Below are positions 1 to 6,057 of a stretch of DNA of 7,536 nt, piece by piece; position 1 is the stretch's first letter; every line of letters starts with the position of its first letter. The stretch is from Campylobacterota bacterium (GTDB taxonomy: Bacteria > Campylobacterota > Campylobacteria > Campylobacterales > JAADDG01). The translations under genes and the position numbers were made by a program. The DNA lies in NCBI GenBank assembly GCA_013154075.1, contig JAADDG010000196.1, forward strand, positions 1 through 7,536. The letters are read 5' to 3'. The notes under the pieces were generated by a model. That model was not told where the DNA came from. It searched no databases and saw only the letters and a list, made by a program, of their open reading frames with translations.

Positions 1-7
1 TTCTATT

Positions 8-85
8 CGGGGTGTGGCGCAGCCTGGTTAGCGTGCTACCTTGGGGTGGTAGAGGTCGCGGGTTCAAATCCCGCCACTCCGACCA
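8..85 (+). tRNA. tRNA-Pro (anticodon GGG), complete with encoded CCA
   Basis: This stretch folds as a full cloverleaf. The acceptor stem pairs CGGGGTG (8-14) with CACTCCG (75-81) with one G-U pair. The anticodon stem CTACC/GGTAG (36-40 with 48-52) encloses the seven-base loop TTGGGGT, which puts GGG at 43-45, so the tRNA reads proline CCC/CCU codons. The T arm contains GGTTCAAATCCC, and the 3' CCA is encoded at 83-85. The overall sequence resembles bacterial tRNA-Pro, including its unusual C1-G72 first pair. A run of six T follows the CCA directly, but I see no separate terminator hairpin. Its promoter lies outside the window. Confidence 0.96.
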
Positions 86-148
86 TTTTTTCTTCTCGCT
101 TTACTCCCAAAAAAACCGCTTATTCTCTTTTAATTAAATAATTTGTAG

Positions 149-154
149 TATAAT
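149..154 (+). promoter_or_regulatory. Sigma70-type -10 box for the giant LVIVD gene
   Basis: There is a perfect TATAAT at 149-154, about 46 bases upstream of the GTG start at 200, which would give a 5' untranslated leader of roughly 40 bases. No good TTGACA is found 16-18 bases upstream; that position is T-rich (TCTTTT, 126-131). A conserved -10 with only an AT-rich upstream region is typical of housekeeping promoters in Campylobacterota. The start site is inferred, not seen. Confidence 0.65.
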
Positions 155-187
155 CCGATATCTTTCAAATAGATTTAGAACACTAAA

Positions 188-195
188 AAGGTAAG
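188..195 (+). promoter_or_regulatory. Shine-Dalgarno supporting the GTG start at 200
   Basis: AAGGTAAG lies just upstream of GTG at 200. This matters because the gene starts with GTG rather than ATG, and the overlapping GTG at 198 is followed at once by TGA. The next codons (Lys-Ile-Leu-Lys) open a good signal peptide, which supports 200 as the true start. Confidence 0.6.
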
Positions 196-199
196 CGGT

Positions 200-1843
200 G
201 TGAAGATATTGAAATATGTTTTTGTGCTGTCGCTACTATTCAATACTCTTTTTTCTTTTCAAATCAAACTAGATCAAGTATCCTCTTTCGGCGGTTTTTT
301 AAAAGAGATAATCCATAAGCAAAATAATATTTTCATATCCACTTCAAACGGACTTAAAATATTCGATTCGTCCGACAAAACCGATATAAAGCTCATATCC
401 AAAATAGATAATTTGGGATCTTGCGGGGGTATGGATATAAAAGACAATTACCTTTTTTTGGCGAGTATAAATAGAGGACTTATCATAATCGATATATCCG
501 ATTTAAAAAATCCCAAAATAGTATCCACTCTCTACTTTTTGGATGAAAACGCTCAAGATAGAGAAAAAACGGAGATAAACGGCGTAAAGATTAACGGAAA
601 TTTCGCTTATATGGCAATAGGCAAAAAAGGGCTTGCGATAATAAATGTATCCGATTTAAAAAATCCTAAGATAGATAAGATTTTGGATCTTGGCAATTAT
701 GTAAAGAGTTTGGATGTAGATGAGGATAATATATATGTTTTAACTGCAGTTTCTTTAAAGATATTAAATAAAAATAGCTTCGAGACGTTGTCTGTTTTGG
801 AGTTTAACGGATATGGAAACGATATAAAGGTAAAGGAGGGTTACGCCTATGTAGCTACCACCGAAGGGCTTAATATCATAGACGTATCCAATGTCAAAAC
901 TCCCTCTTTAAGATCATCTTTGGATACGCAAGGTTACTGTCTGAGGGTGGAAGTTTTTAACGATTACGCCTATATAGCCAACGGAATAGATATAAAAATA
1001 GTGAAGGTTTCCAATAAGGAAGATCCGGTTTTGATAAACAGTTTCGGCAAATCGGGCGTAATGTGTCATGATGTGGAGTCGGACGGAGATTATCTATACG
1101 TTCTAAACAACGATAAACCTTGTGTTTTGGACATATCGGATAAAAACGATATAAAACCTCTCTCCTCTTTCGATATGGTCTCTCTTGCAAAAGAGATATT
1201 GATAGATAGAGATATAGCTTATATAGTAAACGATTATCAAGGGATACAGATAGCCAATATAAAGGACTTGAAAAATATTAAACTCTTAAGCGTATCGGAT
1301 CTTGGCGAAGTGGTAAACGATGCCGTTTTAAAGGGCAATAAACTTTTTGTAGCGTTAAATAGCGGTATAAGCGTTTTGGATGTGTTTAACATAAGATCTC
1401 CTCAAATAATCTCCTCTTTTAATCTTGAAGGAGTTTCCAAAAGTATTACGCTTAAAGACGATTATCTATTCGTAGCCGATTATGACGGCGGATTGAAAGT
1501 GATGGATATCTCCAATCCTTATGAGATCAAACTCATCTCAACCTACGATACGAAAGAGAGCGCAAACTATGTAAAAGTATATGAAGATTATCTTTTAGTG
1601 GCGGAAGACAACGCTCTTTTGGAGGTATTCGATATAAAAGATCCCGAAAATTTGAAATTCATATCATCGCTATATCTGGATAGCGGATTTGGCTACTCTA
1701 TCGATATAGAGAAAGATATCGCTTTTGTAGCCGACGGGGATAGAGGGGTTTGTGCCGTCGATTTGAGAAATATTGAGTCTTTGAACTTAAAAAGCTGCAT
1801 AGAGACTTTTAATGCAAAAGATATCAAAGTGAAAGACGTGTAG
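200..1843 (+). CDS. LVIVD-repeat beta-propeller protein, secreted; N-terminal part of a frameshifted giant surface protein
   Basis: The 547-residue product starts with a Sec signal peptide: Lys2 and Lys5, a hydrophobic core at about 6-18, and likely cleavage near Ser19. Residues from about 27 to the end are tandem units of roughly 40 residues with the pattern 'xxVxxxYAYVAxxxxGLxIIDVSDxxxPxxxSS'. This is the LVIVD repeat (Pfam PF08309), which folds as beta-propeller blades in extracellular proteins. I count twelve units. Well-conserved examples include 'GNFAYMAIGKKGLAIINVSD' and 'DYLFVADYDGGLKVMDISNP'. No catalytic motif is visible; a binding or scaffold role is inferred. The reading frame stops at TAG 1841-1843 in the middle of a thirteenth repeat, which continues in the -1 frame, so this is very probably the front part of one gene reaching 4860. 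Transcription is likely from the TATAAT at 149. The LVIVD assignment is firm; the ligand is unknown. Confidence 0.88.
   Translation: MKILKYVFVLSLLFNTLFSFQIKLDQVSSFGGFLKEIIHKQNNIFISTSNGLKIFDSSDKTDIKLISKIDNLGSCGGMDIKDNYLFLASINRGLIIIDISDLKNPKIVSTLYFLDENAQDREKTEINGVKINGNFAYMAIGKKGLAIINVSDLKNPKIDKILDLGNYVKSLDVDEDNIYVLTAVSLKILNKNSFETLSVLEFNGYGNDIKVKEGYAYVATTEGLNIIDVSNVKTPSLRSSLDTQGYCLRVEVFNDYAYIANGIDIKIVKVSNKEDPVLINSFGKSGVMCHDVESDGDYLYVLNNDKPCVLDISDKNDIKPLSSFDMVSLAKEILIDRDIAYIVNDYQGIQIANIKDLKNIKLLSVSDLGEVVNDAVLKGNKLFVALNSGISVLDVFNIRSPQIISSFNLEGVSKSITLKDDYLFVADYDGGLKVMDISNPYEIKLISTYDTKESANYVKVYEDYLLVAEDNALLEVFDIKDPENLKFISSLYLDSGFGYSIDIEKDIAFVADGDRGVCAVDLRNIESLNLKSCIETFNAKDIKVKDV
1813..1843 (+). other. 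Frameshift junction (apparent one-base deletion) inside LVIVD repeat 13
   Basis: The upstream frame ends at TAG 1841-1843, and the downstream frame is closed by TAA at 1810-1812, so the shift must lie between these points. Aligning to the other repeats places it more exactly. The upstream frame gives Ile-Lys-Val-Lys-Asp, and the downstream frame gives Val-Ala-Phe-Val-Ala-Asp. Adding one base in GACG/TGTA (about 1837-1840) restores a repeat of normal spacing (compare 'IKVKEGYAYVA' at residues 210-220 or so). No X-XXY-YYZ slippery heptamer is present, so programmed -1 frameshifting is not supported. The cause is either a real mutation or a sequencing/assembly error. Confidence 0.88.
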
Positions 1844-1902
1844 CTTTCGTAGCGGACGATAAAGAGGGTATAGCGGTAATAGATGTAAGAGATCCTAAGA
1901 AT

Positions 1903-4860
1903 ATGGCTTTTTTGGATAGAGTATATTTGGAACACAGAACTCTTGGAGTAACCTTGAAAGATAACGTTCTTTTTTCCGCCAACTATTCCGACGGAATAAA
2001 AGTATATAGGGTTCTTACTCCTCCTAAAGATGTAAACGGTTTGAAAGAAACGAACGTAAAAAGCCACAGTCTGATTTTGAGATGGGAAATTCCGAAAGAT
2101 GGAGGTTTTATAGATAAAATTAAAATTTTTAGAGACGGAGAATTTATAGGAAGTTTGGATGGCAACTTTACATCCTTTAGCGATTTAAATCTAAAAAGCG
2201 ATACTCTTTATAGGTATGAGATAAAAACTTCAAACGCTCTTGGAGATTCAAAGGGAGTTTCGATAGAAGTAAAGACTCTAAAAACCGCTCCCCTTCCCGT
2301 AAGCTCTCTTAGAATAAAAGAGCTTAGGGGAGATAGGGTGGTTTTGGAGTGGAAGGATGATAGTGATAACGAGGATGGATTCGAGATTTTTAGAAACGGA
2401 AAGAAGATAGCTTTTTTACCGGCCGACTCCACTACTTTTGAGGATAGAAACGTTACCGTAAAAACTGATTACAGATACGGTGTAAGAAGCGTAAACGAGG
2501 CAGGGGTTTCAAATGAGGTTTTTATAGATGTGAAAACACCGAACGATATTCCGATCCCTCCCACATCTTTGGAAGGTATAGTCATAAACGAGCATAGCGT
2601 AAAACTCGTATGGGAGGATAATAGCGACAATGAGGAGAGTTTCGAGATCTTTAGAAACGGCTCTTTGATAGCGGAGGTCGAACGAAACGTCACATCCTAT
2701 ATAGATAGCGGTTTAGAGCCCGGAGTTTTGTATGAATATGGCGTAAGGGCTAAGAATTTTGCCGGAGTTTCGGCGGCCGATGAGATAAAAATAGAGATAA
2801 AAAGACTCATTCCTCTTCCTCCTACAAATTTTACCGCTTCGGCTTTGAGCGAAAATTCTATAATTTTACGATGGAGAAATAATTCCGATAACGAAGAGGG
2901 ATTTGAAATATATAGAGACGGTGCTCTTATACATAGAGCAAATAGCGGTGAGAGCTCTTTTATAGATGAAAATTTGAAACCTGATACTCTATATAGATAC
3001 TCTATAAGGGCTTATAATCAAAAAGGTTTTTCTGCGAAAGTAAGCGCCAAAGCGGCAACTTTCAAAATAGATAAAAATCCGCCTTTTAAACCGGAAGGAT
3101 TCAAAGCTAAAGCTCTAAGTTCGAAAATAGTGAAACTCTTGTGGAAAAATAGGGATGATGGAGAAGTTAGGGGTTATAATCTTTATAGAGATTCCAAACT
3201 TCTTTCCTCCTTTAGCAAGGATACTTATTTCTATTTCGATACCGATTTGATACCCGATAGAGAGTATGTTTACGAGATAAGGGCTTTTAACTCAAAAGGT
3301 GAGTCCGAAGGAGATATCGTGAGAGTCAAAACCGCAAAATTTCCCACTCAAAAGCCGAAAGCTCCGCTCTTTTTGAAAGCTGCGGCTGTGGGGGATAGGA
3401 TGATAGAGCTTCGATGGAGAGATAATTCCGATAACGAAGAGGGATTTGAGATATATAGAGACGGCGAACTTATTCATACCGCTTATCCGGATGAAAATCT
3501 CTTTTTGGATAAAAATCTTTTACCAGCTTCCTCCTATACCTATGAGATTAGAGCCGTAAACGATTTGGGCTATCTTGAAACTTTGAGAGTGGAGGCTAAA
3601 ACTTTGAGTAGAGAGGATATGATAATCCCTCCCACCGACTTTTACGCCACTTTAAAAAGCGGTAAATATGTAGTGTTGGAGTGGAAAGATAATAGTGATA
3701 ATGAGGATGGGTTTGCCGTTTTTAGAAACGGAGAGCCTCTTTTTGTAACGGGGGCGAATGAAACGGAGTTTGTGGATTACGGTATCGATGTAAACGAAAG
3801 CGAAGTTTATATCTATGAGGTTAGAGCCTTCAACTCAAAAGGATACTCTATCGGAGATAGCGTGAAGGTATTTTTAGATTCTATAAAAGAGCTATCCGTA
3901 GACTCTTTTAAAGCAAGCAAAGAGGGGATGCTCACTCTTAAGTTAAGCTGGATGGCAAAAGATACCCAAGGATTTGTATTTAAAATCTTTAGAGACGGAG
4001 AGTTGCTTTATGAAGCTAAAGATGGAGAGGAGGAGTATATAGACGATACGTTAACTCCCGATACGGAGCATACCTATACCTTGGCCGTTTTTAGGGGAGA
4101 GGAGAGAGTGAAGAGCTTGAATATAAAAGCAACACTTTCTTTAACGAGAGTGCAGAAATTTATTTATAATCTCTATGAAAGCGTACTTGAAAGAAGAGCG
4201 GATGAAGGAGGACTCTCTTATTGGAGCGGAGAGCTTGAAAATAAGAGAAGAAGCGCTCTTTCGGTGGCGAAAGAGTTTATAAAATCTAAAGAGTTCGAAT
4301 CGAAAAATGTAGATAGTGAAAGTTATGTAAAAATTTTATATAAAACCTTTTTTGATAGGGAACCCGAAGAGAGCGGTCTTGAGTATTGGGTCAACTTGAT
4401 CGATAAGGAGAAATATCCTAAAGATATGGTTTTTTATAAATTCGCTTTCTCTAAAGAATTTGAAAATATTTGTAAAAATTACGGAATAGAAAACTACACT
4501 TTAAAAGAAAAGAGAGAAGTTTTCGTAGAGAGATTTTATCAGATGGTTTTGGGAAGATCTGCCGATAGGGAGAGTTTGGAGTTTTGGAGAGATAAACTTT
4601 CAAATAAGGAGATAAGCGCTAAAGAGATGGCAAAAAGCTTCTTTTTCTCCGATGAATTCAAAAGAAGAAATATCTCCACTACTGATTTCGTAAAGATAGT
4701 CTATAGAACTCTTCTTGATAGAGAACCCGATAAAGCGGGGCTTGATTATTGGAGCGGAATGCTTGAAAAATCTCTTTCGAGAGAGAAGTTTTTGGATATG
4801 TTTTTAAATAGCGAAGAGTTTTCGGCTCTTAGTAAAGAGGGTTTCGTAAACTCCATATAG
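1903..4860 (+). CDS. LVIVD end + eight fibronectin III domains + DUF4214 repeats; C-terminal part of the frameshifted giant surface protein
   Basis: From the first ATG the product has 985 residues, but this ATG is probably not a real start. It lies inside an LVIVD unit that begins upstream in the same frame (open from 1813), has no clear Shine-Dalgarno and opens no signal peptide. Residues 1-37 finish LVIVD units 13 and 14. Eight FN3 domains follow at about 38-127, 128-214, 215-301, 302-388, 389-479, 480-569, 570-659 and 660-746. Each has a Trp on strand B, a 'FxIxRDG' strand C and a 'YxYEIRAxNxxG' strand F. Five (numbers 2, 3, 4, 6, 7) carry a near-identical SDNE core such as 'WRDNSDNEEGFEIYRDG'. 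Residues 750-985 hold four DUF4214 units (PF13946-like) with the signature 'LYxxxLxRxxDxxGLxYW'. FN3 arrays act as stalks or adhesive spacers; DUF4214 occurs in large exported and S-layer-type proteins but its function is not established. No LPXTG, RTX repeats or membrane anchor are visible. An adhesin or surface scaffold is the inferred role. Confidence 0.88.
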   Translation: MAFLDRVYLEHRTLGVTLKDNVLFSANYSDGIKVYRVLTPPKDVNGLKETNVKSHSLILRWEIPKDGGFIDKIKIFRDGEFIGSLDGNFTSFSDLNLKSDTLYRYEIKTSNALGDSKGVSIEVKTLKTAPLPVSSLRIKELRGDRVVLEWKDDSDNEDGFEIFRNGKKIAFLPADSTTFEDRNVTVKTDYRYGVRSVNEAGVSNEVFIDVKTPNDIPIPPTSLEGIVINEHSVKLVWEDNSDNEESFEIFRNGSLIAEVERNVTSYIDSGLEPGVLYEYGVRAKNFAGVSAADEIKIEIKRLIPLPPTNFTASALSENSIILRWRNNSDNEEGFEIYRDGALIHRANSGESSFIDENLKPDTLYRYSIRAYNQKGFSAKVSAKAATFKIDKNPPFKPEGFKAKALSSKIVKLLWKNRDDGEVRGYNLYRDSKLLSSFSKDTYFYFDTDLIPDREYVYEIRAFNSKGESEGDIVRVKTAKFPTQKPKAPLFLKAAAVGDRMIELRWRDNSDNEEGFEIYRDGELIHTAYPDENLFLDKNLLPASSYTYEIRAVNDLGYLETLRVEAKTLSREDMIIPPTDFYATLKSGKYVVLEWKDNSDNEDGFAVFRNGEPLFVTGANETEFVDYGIDVNESEVYIYEVRAFNSKGYSIGDSVKVFLDSIKELSVDSFKASKEGMLTLKLSWMAKDTQGFVFKIFRDGELLYEAKDGEEEYIDDTLTPDTEHTYTLAVFRGEERVKSLNIKATLSLTRVQKFIYNLYESVLERRADEGGLSYWSGELENKRRSALSVAKEFIKSKEFESKNVDSESYVKILYKTFFDREPEESGLEYWVNLIDKEKYPKDMVFYKFAFSKEFENICKNYGIENYTLKEKREVFVERFYQMVLGRSADRESLEFWRDKLSNKEISAKEMAKSFFFSDEFKRRNISTTDFVKIVYRTLLDREPDKAGLDYWSGMLEKSLSREKFLDMFLNSEEFSALSKEGFVNSI
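2869..2921 (+). repeat. Direct repeat copy 1 (FN3 domain 4 core)
   Basis: This 53-base stretch encodes the Trp strand, SDNE core and 'YRDG' of the fourth FN3 domain and matches 3412-3464 with only two differences (both A/G). The copies are 543 bases apart, exactly 181 codons, about two FN3 domains. Such similarity at DNA level suggests recent duplication or gene conversion. Confidence 0.85.
3412..3464 (+). repeat. Direct repeat copy 2 (FN3 domain 6 core)
   Basis: This is the second copy of the 53-base near-identical FN3 core (partner 2869-2921). The FN3 domain between the two (number 5) is more divergent and lacks the SDNE core. Recombination between the copies would keep the reading frame and remove two domains' worth of sequence. 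Confidence 0.85.
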
Positions 4861-4865
4861 TTTTC

Positions 4866-4894
4866 GACAAGAGAGATCTTCTCTTGTCTTTTTT
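4866..4894 (+). terminator. Intrinsic terminator of the giant gene
   Basis: A perfect nine-base-pair stem, GACAAGAGA (4866-4874) with TCTCTTGTC (4880-4888), encloses the loop GATCT and is followed by six T (4889-4894). It lies five bases after the TAG at 4858-4860. The minus strand has no T run after the stem, so it ends only plus-strand transcription. The T run overlaps by one base the stop codon of the convergent gene (TGA, complement of 4894-4896). Confidence 0.88.
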
Positions 4895-5961
4895 CATTCT
4901 ACTTCCAAAAGTTTGATCTCCACTCTTCTGTTTTTTGCTTGTCCCTCTTTCGTTGCGTTACTTGCTATAGGGTTCGCTTTGCCGAGTCCTTTGACGATAA
5001 TTTTGTTTGCATCTATATTTTTGCAATACATTAAATAATCTGCCACGCTTTGGGCTCTTTGAAGAGAGAGTTTCAAGTTGTATTCGTCACTTCCTATGTT
5101 GTCGGTATAACCGGTTATGACTATTTTTTTGGCTTTTTTATATTTTATGTAGTCTCCGACGACTCCTAAAGCCTTTTTAGCTTCTTTTTTTAGAGTGAAT
5201 TTATTAAAATCAAATAGAATTCTCTCTGGAAGCATAAGTTTTTGTCCGTTTTTGATCTCGCTTATATCTATACCGAGCTTTTCTGGTTCGGGTTTTTTCT
5301 CTTTGTTTAAATATTTAGCTATTTTAATATTTGACAAAAGCACTCCGTATTTGGGAACGTCTTTGGTCCAAAACGAAATACCCCAAATATGTTTTTTGGT
5401 AAACGGGATCGAGACGACTCTTTTATTATCGACAAATACCCTATATTGTCCTCTTCTTAGGGCGATTGCTATATGGATTTTCTTTTTGAGGCTGCTTTGT
5501 TTGAACTTATATACGTCTCCGATTTTCATATTGATGGATCCTTTGCCGTAAGATTTGTAAACTACGTCGTAATCTTGCATTCCCCACTCTTCTTTATCCC
5601 ACTCTTTTTCATTTTTTCCTTTAGTTAGTAGGCGAAATCTAAGAGGATAGTTTCCCTTTTTGTACGGAACGAAATCATACTCTATAGAAAACTCTTTGTT
5701 CGACAAATCTATTTTTTTATAGATATTAAATCCGTTTTTAGTGCTCGGAGCTATCCAGATGTGGTTGTCGTATTTGACGCACTCTGCCGGTTTTTCGGAC
5801 TTATCGAATCCTTGCGGAAATTCTCCGATAGGGCATTTGCTAAAGTCGCTATAAAAAAGGATTTTCTCTCCGCTTTTAAAACCGACTCTACTCTTAGCCG
5901 TAACCAAATTAGAAGCGTTTGCGATAAACAAACACAAAAATAAGATAGATAGAAATCTCAT
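4894..5961 (-). CDS. Secreted concanavalin-A/LamG-like + OmpA-like peptidoglycan-binding protein
   Basis: The 355-residue product opens with a Sec signal peptide: Arg2, hydrophobic 3-13, and likely cleavage after Ala16 (Ala-Asn-Ala) or Ala22 (Val-Thr-Ala). Residues about 25-218 look like a beta jelly-roll of the concanavalin-A/LamG type. Visible signs are 'LFYSDFS' at the front, 'FSIEYDFVPY' in the middle, a 'HIAIALRRGQYRVFVDNKRV' hairpin, and a closing 'ISFWTK...LSNIKIAKY'. Cys43 and Cys61 could form a disulfide. Residues 244-355 are an OmpA C-terminal domain: 'ILFDFNKFTLKKEA', 'GYTDNIGSDEYNLKLSLQRA' and 'NRRVEI'. Asp287 and Arg302 match the Asp/Arg pair that binds diaminopimelate in peptidoglycan. 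A periplasmic protein tied to the wall, with an N-terminal module that may bind a glycan or protein, is the best reading. The ATG at 5961 has AAAGGAG six bases upstream (5968-5974). It lies 85 bases after the other OmpA-like gene and is probably cotranscribed with it. The OmpA call is firm; the jelly-roll is by pattern only. Confidence 0.87.
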   Translation of the reverse strand: MRFLSILFLCLFIANASNLVTAKSRVGFKSGEKILFYSDFSKCPIGEFPQGFDKSEKPAECVKYDNHIWIAPSTKNGFNIYKKIDLSNKEFSIEYDFVPYKKGNYPLRFRLLTKGKNEKEWDKEEWGMQDYDVVYKSYGKGSINMKIGDVYKFKQSSLKKKIHIAIALRRGQYRVFVDNKRVVSIPFTKKHIWGISFWTKDVPKYGVLLSNIKIAKYLNKEKKPEPEKLGIDISEIKNGQKLMLPERILFDFNKFTLKKEAKKALGVVGDYIKYKKAKKIVITGYTDNIGSDEYNLKLSLQRAQSVADYLMYCKNIDANKIIVKGLGKANPIASNATKEGQAKNRRVEIKLLEVE

Positions 5962-6036
5962 CTCTCTCTCCTTTATTGAAACTTTCGGCTTGCACGGATA
6001 AAAAATCGGCTTAATTTCGAAACGGCTAAAGAGAGT

Positions 6037-6057
6037 TAGAGGAGGTTCACTCCTCTA
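6037..6057 (-). terminator. Stem-loop over the stop codon of the 6047-6931 gene; possible weak terminator or processing site
   Basis: An eight-base-pair perfect inverted repeat, TAGAGGAG (6037-6044) with CTCCTCTA (6050-6057), has the TGA stop codon in its five-base loop. On the minus strand it is followed by AACTCTCTTTAGCC, which is only a weak T run, so full termination is doubtful. It could lower readthrough into the next gene or protect the 3' end of the upstream message. Confidence 0.35.

Noticed and set aside
8..85. tRNA-Pro gene as the attachment site of an integrated element
   Set aside because: No second copy of the tRNA 3' end and no integrase or phage gene is visible in the window.
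1813..1843. Programmed -1 ribosomal frameshift joining the two halves of the giant gene
   Set aside because: The shift direction is right, but there is no X-XXY-YYZ heptamer. The only A run (GCAAAAG) would give a junction that breaks the LVIVD pattern, and no strong downstream hairpin was seen.
1693..2693. Several minus-strand open frames of 60-124 codons opposite the giant gene
   Set aside because: They mirror the repeat coding sequence, with similar shadow peptides recurring at each FN3 core, so they are a by-product of codon bias on the real strand.
2284..3885. Regularly spaced SDNE-core repeats as a CRISPR-like array
   Set aside because: The spacing is about 260-275 bases, the repeats are coding, and they fall at the same place in each FN3 domain.
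1903..4860. An independent second gene starting at ATG 1903
   Set aside because: The ATG lies inside an LVIVD unit whose first part is encoded just upstream in the same frame, there is no clear ribosome binding site, and an exported FN3 protein would be expected to have a signal peptide. The feature is kept only as the C-terminal piece.
5195..5551. Plus-strand open frame of 118 codons antisense to the LamG/OmpA gene
   Set aside because: It lies wholly within a well-supported coding gene on the other strand, shows no known motif and has no start signal.
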